Shown here: piece after piece, positions 33,721 through 45,168 of the stretch
Layout: every line of letters begins with the position of its first letter
How positions within the stretch are numbered: position 1 is the first letter of the stretch
DNA from: Calamus simplicifolius
Lineage: Eukaryota; Streptophyta; Magnoliopsida; Arecales; Arecaceae
Reading direction: 5' to 3'
DNA: 64,000 bases
Assembly: GCA_900491605.1 (NCBI GenBank)
Contig: UESW01001876.1
Location: forward strand, 122,684 to 186,683
Notes under the pieces: generated by a model
Seen by the model: the letters and a program-made list of their open reading frames with translations, nothing else
Databases searched by the model: none
Told to the model about the DNA's origin: nothing
Program-made: the position numbers and the translations under genes

Positions 33721-34301
33721 TAAAAGTTATAAGGTATATTAAGTACATTAAATGTAATCTAAAGTAATCTAATACAATTATACTGACCTGAAGTCGATCG
33801 ATCATAGATGCTTTCTGTGCATCAGTGATCTCACTCCACTTCCTGACCGCAAGTGGTGCCATGTCACGTACAACCACTCCTATCTCGGTCAGAAACTCAG
33901 AGCGAAACTCTCCTAATGGTCGTCCAACCTCAGGTGGCAGAAGAATAGGCAACTTCTGTCCACAACGTGTATCAATCAGATGTGCGGACTTGTAACCGCG
34001 AGCAGGACCTCGGCCCTTCTTCTTCGATGATGTAGCTGCAAAACATAATGAACTAAATTAGTGCAAAATAACATAAAGAAATATAGCCAAATAATATAAG
34101 TTTAAAGTAGAGTTATGACATGATGCGCCGACAGATGACCCCTCTGTTAGAGCTGGAATGTTAGGATAATCATCTCGCCTCGATCTAGCAGGAGTATCTC
34201 TTGAAGACATCTGTAAACAAACATACAAACTAGAATTAACAAATAAGAAAGTATAAGAACATATAGTTATAATAAGTTTTAAAAAAATGAATGCTACCAA
34301 A

Positions 34302-35006
34302 TTAATCACTGTCATCACTAATATGCTCATTTTCTTCATCATCCTCCATATCAGAACTATGTATAGATCTCTCACTGTCATAATCAGCTAGTGTGTCTTC
34401 CTCCTCAACATCTTCGCATATAAAGTCATCTTGACCGACATCACTTTGACCTCTAATGTTTTCTTGAATTGCAACTATTTCAGCATCAGTGTCCGTACGC
34501 CGAGATGTTATTAAGTCCATGTTAGGTTGCTCACATGTGAATCGAAGGGCTGCTGAATCATCTTCTTGATATACTTCTTCCTGAACATCATCATCCTTTT
34601 TTGGAATATCCCACAAATGACGATGACTAACCTTGTATACCACTTTCCAATTAGCATTGTTCTTCAAATCATCCAAGTAGAAAACCTTTTCAGCTTGTGA
34701 TGCTAAAATGAATGGCTCATGTTTGTACCATTCTGAACTAATATTTATACTTGTAATATTATAATGTTGTTGCATTCTCCTGTGCTTTGGTTCAGTTTCA
34801 AACCATTTGCACTTGAACATTATCGCCTTACAACCTTTAACAAAATGAAATTCAAGGACCTCTAATAATATACCATAAAAGTTAATTTCTTCTCCTAGAT
34901 GAGTAGAGGGAAAACAAATGCCACTATTCTGTGTTTTATGGCCGACATCCCGAGTAACAGTGATAAATTTAACGCCGTTCACCACACAGCCAGTATACGA
35001 GAACAC
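34302..35006 (-). CDS. DUF4216-type C-terminal part of CACTA TNPD transposase
   Basis: An uninterrupted 234-codon frame: GVKFITVTRDVGHKTQNSGI, then INFYGILLEVLEFHFVKGCK, FKCKWFETEPKHRR, WYKHEPFILASQAEKVFYL, KVVYKVSHRHLWDIP, ending in an acidic tail (DMEDDEENEHISDDSD). The YG.L.EV.E..F and FKC.WF patterns are those of DUF4216, found at the C-terminus of plant CACTA TNPD proteins. The rest of the protein lies upstream at 35492-37864. This is the best preserved coding piece of the element, probably one or two exons of the TNPD gene. Confidence 0.7.
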   Translation of the reverse strand: MFSYTGCVVNGVKFITVTRDVGHKTQNSGICFPSTHLGEEINFYGILLEVLEFHFVKGCKAIMFKCKWFETEPKHRRMQQHYNITSINISSEWYKHEPFILASQAEKVFYLDDLKNNANWKVVYKVSHRHLWDIPKKDDDVQEEVYQEDDSAALRFTCEQPNMDLITSRRTDTDAEIVAIQENIRGQSDVGQDDFICEDVEEEDTLADYDSERSIHSSDMEDDEENEHISDDSD

Positions 35007-35491
35007 ACGACTGTCGGACCAATAGCCAATGAATAAAGCTCATCAGTAGCTTCAGATGCCCCAGCAAAATGCTTATTTAACATCTGGATAAACCAAACAT
35101 CAACGTCATTTGAAATAAAGACATATGATATATTAATTGACAATATAAATGAATGTACGGGCTTACTTCATTTTTAAACCACTCCAAAAATCTTTCCTTT
35201 TGTAATTGGTCCAGTTGTTCCGGTCTAGTTGGATTTAGCTGATCAATGTGTTGGCTATAGAGAACATTACGCTAATGAGCACTATAGAAAATTGCATGAT
35301 ATGAAGAAATAATTTTACAAGTATACTTACTTGAGAAATGGTTGCACCTCTGGACAATTATTGATGAGGTACCAATGTATTTGTTTTAAAGTTTTATCAT
35401 CTAAATGCACCATTCTTCCTTTTCCAAGAGGCCGCCAACGAGTTGCAAATATATTTAATTGCTTGTCCAAATGGCTATCCGAATCAAAATT

Positions 35492-37864
35492 TCATTCCGG
35501 ACGATTGAATTTTGTTTCTATGCCTCGAAGATACATTGAACAAAATGTTAGAGACTCGTTGACAACATAAGCTTCTGCAATTGAACCTTCCGGACGAGCC
35601 TTATTACGTACGTATTGTTTATACGTACCAAGTGCCCTTTCAAAAGGATACATCCATCTACTTTGAACAGGTCCGGCAAGTAAGGCCTCGTAAGGCAAAT
35701 GAATTGATAAGTGCACCATAACGTCAAAAAATGCTGGTGGAAAAATTCGTTCAAGCTTACATAAGATCACCACAATCTGCTCTTGTAACAACTCCAAATC
35801 CCTAACATACAATGTCCTTGAACAAAGTTGTTGGAAGAAATTAGAAAGCTCAATTAAAGTACTACTCTCATGTTTCTGCAAGAATGGTTGAATGCCAATA
35901 GGTAACAATCTTTGAAGTAGTACATGACAATCATGTGTCTTCAAGCCGGATATCTTTCCATCACCTTCATTTACGCACCTTGAAATATTGGAAGAATATC
36001 CATCGGGCACCTTCACAGATTTTAGCCACTTACAGAATTGTCTTCTTTCATCTAATGTTAAGGTGTAAGATGCAGGAGGCTTATAAACTCTATTACCTTG
36101 AGTTTGTAACCACAACTCCCTTCGGATCCCCATTGAAGCCAGGTCCTCTCTTGCTTTATATGTGTCTTTTGTCTTACCTTCGACATTGTCACAAATATTC
36201 TTCTCAATATGCATTACATCTAAGTTATGTCTCAATTTTAATGATGACCAATACTCCAACTCGAAGAAAATGCTCTTCTTATACCAATTCAACTCATTTG
36301 GTGCACGCTTTCGCTTTCGATGTTTATTGTTTGGATGCTTTCCGGACTGTTCAGCAGCTATGTGTTCTAATTGCATTAAAATTTCTTCTCCGGTCAACAT
36401 TTTTGGTTTGACTCCATGCTCTCTACTTCCATCATGGAGTCTACTATTTCCACTTGTGATAAATAGGCAAGTAACGGCGATGTCCCATATAGCAAATCTT
36501 GTCTTTCAGCTTTTTGGATGAGGTTTGCTCATTACAAACTGGACATGCCTTATAACCCTTTGTGCTCCAACCAGATAATAACGAGTATGCTGGAAAATCA
36601 TTTATAGTCCATAAAACAGCTACGTGCATCCGAAAACTCTCTTTGGTAGATGCATCATATACATCAACACCTTCGGTCCATAAATGTTTAAGTTCATCCA
36701 CTATTGGCCTTAAAAATATATCCATATCCCTTCCTGGAGATTTAGGACCGGGGATAAGCAACACATCATAAAGAATGTCTCTTTCATATATTTCCATGGA
36801 GGCAAGTTATAAGGTACTAAAATGATGGGCCACAAACTGTATGCATTACTCATGTTCCCAAATGGATTGAATCCGTCTGAAGCAAGACCTAACCTTACAT
36901 TTCTTGGTTCACTGGCAAAATTAGGATACTTTTGATCAAAATCTTTCCATGCTTCTCCATCTGCTGGATGCCGTAACACCCCATCTGTGATCGGTCGCTT
37001 ATCATAGTGCCACCTCATATCTTCAGCTGTATATCTTGAGGCATATAGACGTTTCAAACGAGGTGTGAGTGGAAAATACCGCATAACTTTATAAGGTATC
37101 TTCTTACCTTTGTCTTTAACCACTTGGTACCTAGGCTCGTTGCATACCGGACATTTTTCTAAATAGGCATTCTCCTTCCAAAAGATAGCACAATCATGCT
37201 TGCATACATGTATGTTCTCGTAGCCTAAACCCAACTCATTCATCTTCTTTTTGGCCTCATAGTGCGAAGATGGTATTCTAGTACCATTCGGAAATGCCTC
37301 TTTTAATAGTTCAAGCAACATATTGAAAGACTTATTTGTCCACCGATTGAGGACCTTAATGTGCATTAACTTCACTAAGAATGTCAAAGAAGAAAACTTT
37401 TCACATCCAGGATAAAGCTCGGATTCCACCTCATTGAAAAGATCATCCAATTTCTTACTGTGATCGGTCCTTCCATGGTCAGACATCATCGGATTGTCAT
37501 CATCATTGCCAACCTCAGTGTGAGCACCACTTGGGCCAGCAATGTCCTGCAATGCTTCGACCATCTCATCTTGTTCCCTTTCTGGGTCATCATCTTCATT
37601 CTCATTTTCATCTGAGACATTGCTTCCAAACTGTTCTCCATGAAAATACCACGTCTGATACGTCTTCGAGAAACCCTTTAACATACAGTGTAATTTAACT
37701 AAATCAGGCTTATGCCATTTGCCATTATAACACCGCACACAAGGACAACGTATCTTCCCTTCTTCATTAACATGAAGCCTTGCCTTTTCTATGAACTTCT
37801 TAATACCGGCATCATATTCTGGACAATTTCGTTTCTTATGTATCCAACTCTTATCAATCGGCAT
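35492..37864 (-). pseudogene. CACTA TNPD transposase, N-terminal and catalytic part
   Basis: The frame starts MPIDKSWIHKKRNCPEYDAG with the transposase-associated domain (CPCVRCYNGKWH) and an acidic spacer. It continues through CPVCNEPRYQ, PYKVMRYFPLTPRLKRLYAS, WHYDKRP, ASDGFNPFGNMSNAYSLWPI and NLPPW, the core pattern of TNPD-type transposases. A one-base frameshift near 36775 moves on to LLIPGPKSPGRDMDIF and ACPVCNEQTSS, and another near 36440 moves on to RLHDGSREHG and a 302-codon frame (ELEYWSSLKLRHNLDVMHIE, then a DUF4218-like HLPYEALLAGPVQSRWMYPF). TNPD cuts element ends. At least two frameshifts make this copy inactive as read. Confidence 0.82.
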
Positions 37865-40755
37865 CGTTGGTGACGTACAACAGCTGTTTGTTGCAAGGAT
37901 ATGTTAGTGATAAAATTTCCCTTTTTTTATTCAGTGAATTATCGTACTATAACATGTCAAAATTAAGGAAATGATTGGTAGTAAAAGGACATTTTCAACA
38001 TATGAATCCAAAAACTGGTAAAATAATGATTTCACAAGTTAAAAGAAACTCCATCACAATCAGTAACAATCTTGCAATGGAGAATAGAACACCTTCAAAA
38101 AAACTCAAGAGCTAACATACCTTGAAGTACTATAAGCTGTTGTGTTTGTACCTATTTAAAATTTTGAAAGCTACTCACTGAACTATGCGAGGATGTGTAA
38201 ACTGGTGCATGGCAGAAGTTGCATAAGGTTGGAGATGTTAAAAAGCAAGGACATGCTAGTGATACATTTCCCTTCTTTTTATTCACTGTATTGTCCTTAT
38301 ATACCATGTCAGCATAACATTATGTTTTAGAATAGAAGCATGGTGAAGAAGGAAGATATGGTAATGGATAAGGTTGAAGAGTTCATCAAAAGAATGGGTA
38401 GTTGTATAGATGCTGTTGAGAGTAGAGAACGGGAACACCGCTGAGGAGACTTCATCAAAGCTTCATTCTCACTATGAGGTGACCTCCTCATATTGTTTCA
38501 GGACGCTTGAACATTTTTCAATGGTGGTTCTGGTGAATGAGTGTTCAGACCTCATTCTCACTATGAGTTGTGTATGGCATTTTAACTGCATTGTATTTTT
38601 AATACTTTGCTTAGTAATGGTGCAGACTGCTGTCCATTTTGGCCTGGGACAGGACTAACTCATAGTTGGCAGTCGATACATCCTTGTAATATTGTTGGAA
38701 TTGATATTCTGTTTAAGCCTGAGATTTAAATTTCCAACAGTCCATCTGGATTATATATTCTTTTGGCACTTATATGGTCTATGTATTGAGAATATTGTGG
38801 TTATTCACCACCACTCAGGTTTGTACTGAAGCCTGGAGAGGTAGGTGCCAACTAACTGAGCTACCAGCTGCTGGTCCCTTTACATTAATGACATCTAGTT
38901 TTTATCCCTTCAACTATCACTAGCACATTTTTTTGAATGAGTTTGTTGTGGGACTGTGATAGATTGGTCTTTCGTGGGTAATGCTTATCTGAACATCTGG
39001 TCATGTAGGCCAATAAGACTTTTGTGTTTCTATGGCCCTTTGGATGCATGTGCTGTTATAGAAGGTTCAAGAGACCCTTTAATGGTAGGGAAGGTTGTTC
39101 TTATGCATACTTGTTTGTGGAACTAGATGCTTATCAGGAGGTAAAGTATCAAGTACCTTTTTAATTTTTTGTAATAGAAAAAGACGGGCCATTCCCAATG
39201 TTTGTGTAGGAGGCTAATGAATTCTCATCTATCTTATGGAGGTCTGAAATTTACTTGGTATCATCATTTGAGACAGTGACAATGGCTTGAGCGCCAATTT
39301 CATGATTTTTACAATGGTCGAAACACAAATGGCAGGAAATGAGGAATTCTTTAGGATTTGACGTGCCTCCACCGGTATTGGTAGCGAGCTGAGATTAGGG
39401 TGCTGAGCTAACACAAATTTGATGTAGTCAACTGATGGATTGTGCAGATTAAGGTGTAGTCAGAGAAAGCTAACAGCCTAGTTCATTTCAGATATTGAAT
39501 GTAATGATATCTTATAGAATGGGATAAGGGAGAATGCAGAATTTAGGCCAAGGAATCAGGACGTTTCCGTAGCTCAGCCTAGAGTGATTTGGAGGAGTTA
39601 TGACATTGAAAGACGCAAAGGAGAGTTCATCAAAGCCTGATGTTGGACCTCAACCACATTATCTTAGCCTCAGCAGGTAAAGATTATAATACGTAAAAAA
39701 AAAAAAAAGCTAACAATGGCATTAAGATATACATGTAACCGGTAATATTTAATATAAGCACAAAGAAAAATTCATAAATCAGGAAATCGTATTTAGAGTG
39801 CATTCTGCCAGCTCTTAAAAGACCCGTTCTTATGTAAGCCTAACAATAACAAAATATTCCTCAGGTCCATGATGACAATTCTTGATTCAATCCGACCTCC
39901 AGAGGGGAAGAAAAGGTCATTGCTTCATAATAATATCCTATCAAAAGAGGGAAAAATATTGATAAAACAAACAGCAATCTAATTGAATCAATTATCAAAC
40001 TCACAACCTCACTAATGACTGGTAGACCAGCTGATGCCAGCCAGGTTGCCAAATTTACCTTTAAATACTATTGTACGTGTTAATGTCTTGGCAGCTATAT
40101 GTCAAATCAATAAATTGTTGAAAGAAAACAGAAAATTACAATGGAAATATACTGCCTCTATCGAATCAGTCTTGATTACCACAAACATTATTGTATTTGA
40201 ATTCTGAGTGCATAACACTTTTTTGGCAAGAAAATAAGAATAAATGATCACTAAATGAATTAACTTCGAATGGAAAAAGATAAGAGAGGAGGAAAAAAGA
40301 AACAAATTTAAGGCTCAGATTAATACGTCGGAAAGATAACCACATATAACATCTGCCAACTAATCAAAACAAGTAAATCACCAAATCAGCGGTTGCCTCC
40401 CCCTTCCAGCAACTCATAAAAAAAAGACTTTCATCAAAAATTACCAGTAATAACTTTCAATTGAACCTTATAAACCCCCCAAATCATCAGAAAACAAGAG
40501 AAATCGAAGAAAAAAAAATCCAAGTGAAACAAGAATCGCGAGCAAGAGGGTTTTATAAAGCCCTTCTTCTCACCTCGTCCGAGGGCTGACAGAGAGGAGC
40601 TCGGCGTCCGCAGGCGGAGAGGAGCTCGGGGGCTGACGGCATCCGGGGCTGACGGCGGAGACGAGCTCGGGGGGAAGACGGCGGAGACGAGCTCGGGGGG
40701 AAGACGGCGGGAGGAGGGTTTCACAGAAAAAAAATTGCACGAGGGTTTCACAGGT
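37865..40755 (-). other. 5' region of the CACTA transposase gene
   Basis: Between the TNPD start and the right subterminal array. It should hold the promoter, 5' UTR and introns of the transposase transcript. It includes a diverged direct repeat (37896-37960 and 38244-38310), a SINE-like patch near 38800-38890 and a GC-rich stretch at 40560-40740. That stretch has a repeated GGAGACGAGCTCGGGGGGAA and an Ala/Ser/Pro-rich minus-strand frame, possibly leader exon sequence. No further conserved protein was recognised. Confidence 0.45.
38795..38890 (-). mobile_element. tRNA-derived SINE-like sequence
   Basis: The minus strand reads GCTGGTAGCTCAGTTAGTTG, matching an RNA polymerase III box A, followed at about 35 bp by AGTACAAACCTG, a weak box B. 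The tRNA cloverleaf is not conserved, so it is not a tRNA gene. The 3' end of the SINE was not identified. Confidence 0.35.
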
Positions 40756-40759
40756 ATTA

Positions 40760-41968
40760 AGGGGACCTTATTACGGCGAAATTAACTTTCGTCGTAATAA
40801 GGTCCCGTACGAAAGATTTTTTCACTATATTACGATGAATTTTTAATTTCATCGTAATACGTATATTTATTACGGCGAAAATAAATTTTTGCCGTAATAA
40901 AAAGAAAGAAAAATAAAAAAAATTACAATCGTAAAATACAGTGTGGACTTATTACGACGACTTATAAAAGTCGTCGTGATAAGTCTTTTAATTACGGCGA
41001 AAAATTATTTCGTCGTAATAAAAAGAAAGAAAAATAAAAAAAACTAAAATCGTAAAATACAGTGTGGACTTATTACGACGACTTATAAAAGTCATCGTAA
41101 TAAGTCTTTTAATTACGGCAAAATTATTTCACCGTAATAAAAAGAAAAAAAATAAAAAAAAACTAAAATCATAAAATAAAATGTGGACTTATTACGACGA
41201 CTTATAAAAGTCGTCGTAATAAGTCCTTTAATTACGGTGAAAAAGTATTTCACCGTAATAAAAAAAAGAAAAATTAAAAAATTAAAATCGTAAAAATAAT
41301 CTGGACCTATTACGATAAATTATAAAATTCGTCGTAATACTTATATTTATTACGTCAAAAAATTATTTCGCCGTAATAAAAAAAGAAAAATAAAAAAAAC
41401 TAAAATCGTAAAAAACAATGTGGACTTATGACGACGACTTATAAAAGTCATCGTAATAAGTCCTTTAATTACGGCAAAAAATTATTTCACCGTAATAAAA
41501 AGAAAGAAAAATAAAAAAAACTAAAATCGTAAAAAACAATGTGGACTTATGACGACGACTTATAAAAGTCATCGTAATAAGTCCTTTAATTACGATGAAA
41601 AATTATTTCGCTGTAATAAAAAGAAAGAAAAATAAAAAAAACTAAAATCGTAAAAAATGTGGACCTATTACGACGACTTATAAAAGTCGTCGTAATAAGT
41701 CCTTTAATTACGACGAAAAATTATTTCACCGTAATAAAAAGAAAGAAAAATAAAAAAAACTAAAATCGTAAAAAATAATCTGGACCTATTACGATGAATT
41801 ATAAAATTCATCGTAATACTTCTATTTATTACGGTGAAAAATTATTTCGCCGTAATAAATAATTGTTACGACGAATTTAATTTTTATTTCGCCGTTATAA
41901 ATAAACCTATAACGACGAAACATTTCACCACAATAGGTTCGCCACAAATACCATACTTTCTTGTAGTG
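40760..41968. repeat. Right subterminal repeat array of the CACTA element
   Basis: About eight diverged tandem units of roughly 115-120 bp. Each has a self-complementary block (TTATTACGACGACTTATAAA with AGTCGTCGTAATAAGTC), a TTTAATTACGGCGAAAAATT block with its complement, and an A-rich spacer (AAAGAAAGAAAAATAAAAAA). CpG-to-TpG or CpA variants are common. Confidence 0.9.
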
Positions 41969-42125
41969 ACTCTTCCGCCTATTTGATTGTGATCTTTGAT
42001 ACCACCGTTTTCTATGGTGATGATGGTAGGAAGAATGACCGCTTAAGGGCGGGCACTCCAGTTTGGGTCACAGCTTGGGAACGTCCTTAATGTCGCTTAT
42101 TCCCCTTTCTTCTTTAAAACTATTA

Positions 42126-42412
42126 GGTAGTGTTTAGTTTCCAAAAAGCTATCTTTAGATAAGTGAACATGATAGCATTTATCTAGTGGATAGCTAAAGG
42201 AATAATCATCTTTTTTAAATAACAGCTTTTCCACAAGGGATAGCTCTATTTATTCCTGGGGTTCCTAGGAAATAAGTTCAGAAAATAACCCATGGTTAAA
42301 CATGAGTTATCCCCTTTGGTTAAACTTTTTTAAATTATATCATGTAGTTAATAATTATAGCTTTTAGAAATAAGAGGGATATTTTCTGAAAATCCTTACT
42401 ACATTACATTAG
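42126..42412. mobile_element. Tourist-like MITE, diverged second copy
   Basis: It starts GGTAGTGTTTAG after TTA and shares GATAGCATTTATCTAG, TTCCTAGGAAATAAGTTCAG and ATAACCCATGGTTAA with the receptor-intron MITE in the same order. The right end is degraded (ACTACATTACATTAGG), so the terminal repeat is no longer clean. Confidence 0.7.
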
Positions 42413-42798
42413 GTGAAACTTTAAAATGAATGAATCCACCCAACCTATTAGAATTAAAAAAGTGCCTTTCAAAGAAGGAGGCTTCACAAGTTGAAACTAA
42501 ATCCTCTAAATTATGATTTCAATCTAATGGCTAGAAACATTTTGGGCTTCTTGTTACATAAACACGGGATAAAAGTTGATAAAAATGAAGCCAAGCCAAA
42601 TATATCCTAGCTATTATAGATTTTTGGCCATCTACAAATAAGAAGGAATTGCAAAGATTACTCAAAAAATTTAATTATTTATGCCATATTATTCCTAATT
42701 GCCCAAGTAAAGACTCACCTTTCAACCTGTTGAGGGGTAAAATCGTCATTGCATTGATAACCTTTCTTTAAAGCTCTCCGATCAACCAAGAATTTTCA

Positions 42799-43292
42799 AT
42801 GGTCTCCCGAGTGTCAGAAATCGTTCGAGGACCTCAAAAGGTATCTCGGCTCTCCACCCCTCCTCAGCAGCCCGAATTCGGGGGAAATATTGTTCTTGTA
42901 CTTAGCAGTTTCGGAAGGCGCCATTGGCTCAGTATTGGTCAGAGAAGAGAACAAGACCCAAAGCCAGTCTATTATGTCAACAAACTGCTCCGAGACATCG
43001 AGACAAGGTACATCCAGATCGAGAAGTTGGTTTTGGCCCTAATAACGTCGGTTTAGAAGCTGCGACCATATTTCAAGCACATTTTGTGATGGTCCTGACC
43101 GACCAACCCATCAAAGCGGTGGTCCATCGTTCGGAGACATCAGGGAGAATGATCAAATGGGTCGTCGAGCTAAGCGAGCATGACATCCGATACCAACCTT
43201 GCCCGGCCATCAAAGCCCAAGTTCTAGCTGATTTCCTCCTCGAATGCACTATCCCCGATGATGGCTCCACTCCGAACTCCTCCGAGATCTGA
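42799..43292 (+). pseudogene. Tat RT/RNase H connection region
   Basis: Two overlapping frames carry the usual pattern of this domain: KPVYYVNKLLRDIETRYIQI and EKLVLALITS, then after a stop FQAHFVMVLTDQPIKAVVHR, RMIKWVVELSEHDIRYQPCP and AIKAQVLADFLLECT. This is the retroviral-type RNase H end. At least one stop and one frame change are present. Confidence 0.7.
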
Positions 43293-43940
43293 TGCCCTGT
43301 GGCTGCTCCACGTTGATGGATCATCTAATGCCAATGGCTCCGGTGCTGGCGTAATCCTCACTAGCCCAGAGGGGGCAACCTTCGAATACGGCGTCCACTT
43401 CTCCTTCTCAGCCTCCAATAATGAAGCCGAGTATGAGGCTCTACTCACTAGACTCCGAATTGCCCGGGACCTTAAAGTGAAGAAGTTGAATGCCTTTACC
43501 GACTCTCAGTTGGTGGCCGGTCACGTGCGGGGCGAGTTCGAGGCCCGGGAGCCGAACATGATTTGATATCTTCAAGAGGAGCGGGACTTACTTTCCCATT
43601 TTCCTGAGTGTGAAGTCATTCAGATCCCAATATCCGAGAATGCACGCGCTGACCTATTGTCCTGGCTGGTAACCACGAAATCGATGGATTCCGAGCGAAA
43701 GTTTCCCCTGGAGATTCTGGAAAAGCCCAGCATCGTGGAGGCTGACCGAGTGATGCAGGTCGATGTCAAACCATCCTGGTTTGACCCCATATTTAAGTAT
43801 CTTAAAGAAGGGTCGCTCCCAGCCGACCGAAAGGAAGCAAGAAAGCTGAAATTACAGGCCACCCATTATGTGCTGATCGATGATCAACTGTATGAGCGGT
43901 CCTTCTCCATGCCGCTGCTTAAGTGCTTTTGCCCATCTTA
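43258..43940 (+). pseudogene. Archaeal-type RNase H (aRNH) and linker of the Tat remnant
   Basis: The frame has LLHVDGSSNANGSGAGVILT, ASNNEAEYEALL, LNAFTDSQLVAGHV and NARADLLSWL, so all four acidic residues of an RNase H1-type active site (D, E, D, D) are present. A second RNase H of this type next to the retroviral one is a mark of the Tat lineage. One TGA at 43564 splits the domain before its last Asp. The linker to integrase (KLKLQATHYVLIDDQLYERS) follows. Confidence 0.75.
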
Positions 43941-45010
43941 GGCTGATTATACTCTTCGAAAAGTGCATGAGGAAATTTGCGGCAACCACCTGGGGAGCCG
44001 ATCCCTATGTCACAAGGTGCTGCACCAGGGGTATTATTGGCGGCCCACCATGCAAAAGGATGCTGACGATCTTGTCTGAGCTTGCGACCCTAGTCAAAGA
44101 CATTCTAATATTAAGAGGCTCCCCTCCGCCAGCTTGGTCCCTATTTCCTCCTCTTGACCCTTTGCTAAGTGGGGGATGGACATCCTTGGCCTGTTTTCCC
44201 TCGCCACAGGACAGAGAAAGTTCCTATTTTTCGCCATTGATTACTTCACCAAGTGGGTCAAGGCCGAGGCAGTTGCCCAGATAACCAAAGCTCGGGCTAA
44301 GGACTTCGTGTGGAAGTCCATTATTTGTCACTTCGGCCTCCCGCATACCATCATCATCGATAATGGCAAGCGGTTTGATAACCCTAAGTTCTGAGAGTTC
44401 TGTAAGGAACATGGAATATGTCACCGCCTCACATCAGTCGGGCATCCATAAGCCAACGGAGAAGCCAAAGTAACTAATCGGACCCTACTTCAAGGGATCA
44501 AGGCTCGGCCTGCCAGAGCCCGAGGAAAATGGGCGGACGAACTTCACCACGTCCTATGGGCCTACTACACCACCCAGAGAGTTCACACAGGCGAGACCCC
44601 GTTTCGAATGGCCTTCGGCACAGAAGCCGTCATCCCCATGGAGATAGAACTCCCCTCTCCACGGGTGGAGAGCTACTCGAAGGAGGCTAACGACGAGCAG
44701 CTCCGCACCAATCTCGACCTGGTGGAGGAGATCAAAGAGAAAGCTCGGATCAGAGTAGCTGCCTATCAACTAAGAGTGGCTCGCTATCACGCCTCCAAAG
44801 TCAAAGGGAAATCTTTCTCGCCCGACGATCTTGTCCTCCGGAAAGCATCCATCTCCAAACCACTAGAACAAGGAAAGCTATCTCCGAACTGGGAAGGCCC
44901 CTATCAAGTGACGGAAGACATCGGGCTCGGTACCTACAAGCTCCAGGATCTGAACGGAAAATCTATTCCCCGGACATGAAATTTAGACAATCTTCGCATC
45001 TACCATCAGT
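43941..45010 (+). pseudogene. Integrase of the Tat remnant
   Basis: The H2C2 zinc-finger region near 43950-44090 is partly recognisable (VHEEICGNHLGSRSL, RPTMQKDADDLV, AC). Core: GMDILGLFSLATGQRKFLFF with the first Asp, TIIIDNGKRFDNPKF with the second Asp, and ANGEAKVTNRTLL, where the usual catalytic Glu of ANGQAE is Lys. Stops at 44079, near 44157, at 44394 and near 44451 interrupt it. The C-terminal part from 44608 is open for 123 codons (GTEAVIPMEIELPSPRVESY, NWEGPYQVTEDIGLGTYKLQ). Confidence 0.75.
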
Positions 45011-45168
45011 AGGGTACGCTTTCTATAGACTTGCCCCATTTACAGTATTGGCATCTTGTTTCTATGATCCGCGGCATGATCGCTACAATCATTTTTCTGA
45101 AAAGTCATAATGAAAAACAGATGCTGCTTACCAATTCTCGGCATGACTGAGCTGCCTCCTTAAGCAGG

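Larger units (their letters stand above)
30546..34210 (-). pseudogene. CACTA TNPA gene (Ptta/En/Spm family), six exons
   Basis: Exons by splice signals and protein sense: ATG at 34210 (MSSRDTPARSRRDD), 34035-33788 (ATSSKKKGRGPARGYKS... KWSEITDAQK), 33671-33453 (EKFDLDMN... WDFLCDYFYSDEYK), 33370-33278 (ending IPAHSYDM), 31151-31045 (starts like RDPVTGEEPS, then changes frame to SLWNTLHFDKKK...WINEKAEETH) and 30959-30546 (ends SQQTSPP). The last exon encodes a heptad-repeat coiled coil, typical of the TNPA dimerisation end. TNPA binds subterminal repeats. A 2.1-kb gap between exons 4 and 5 contains the PAH fragment. A one-base frameshift in exon 5 makes it non-functional as read. Confidence 0.75.
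29732..41968 (-). mobile_element. Structurally complete CACTA (En/Spm) transposon, 12,237 bp
   Basis: Left end CACTACAAAAAAAATGAC at 29732, right end CTTTCTTGTAGTG to 41968, flanked by ACT at 29729-29731 and 41969-41971, a perfect 3-bp target duplication as expected for CACTA elements. Both ends carry long arrays of subterminal repeats. Inside, on the minus strand, are a TNPD transposase gene (37864-34302) and a TNPA gene (34210-30546), both broken by frameshifts. A fragment of a host lipin/PAH gene lies between TNPA exons. The ends look able to move if transposase is supplied in trans. Confidence 0.92.

Noticed and set aside
38800..38890. tRNA gene
   Set aside because: Only a box A-like and a weak box B-like match; no acceptor stem or anticodon arm can be drawn.
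40434..40751. 105-codon Ser/Pro-rich frame near the right CACTA end as a separate gene
   Set aside because: It overlaps the edge of the subterminal array and GC-rich repeats; more likely leader sequence of the transposase transcript than an independent protein.
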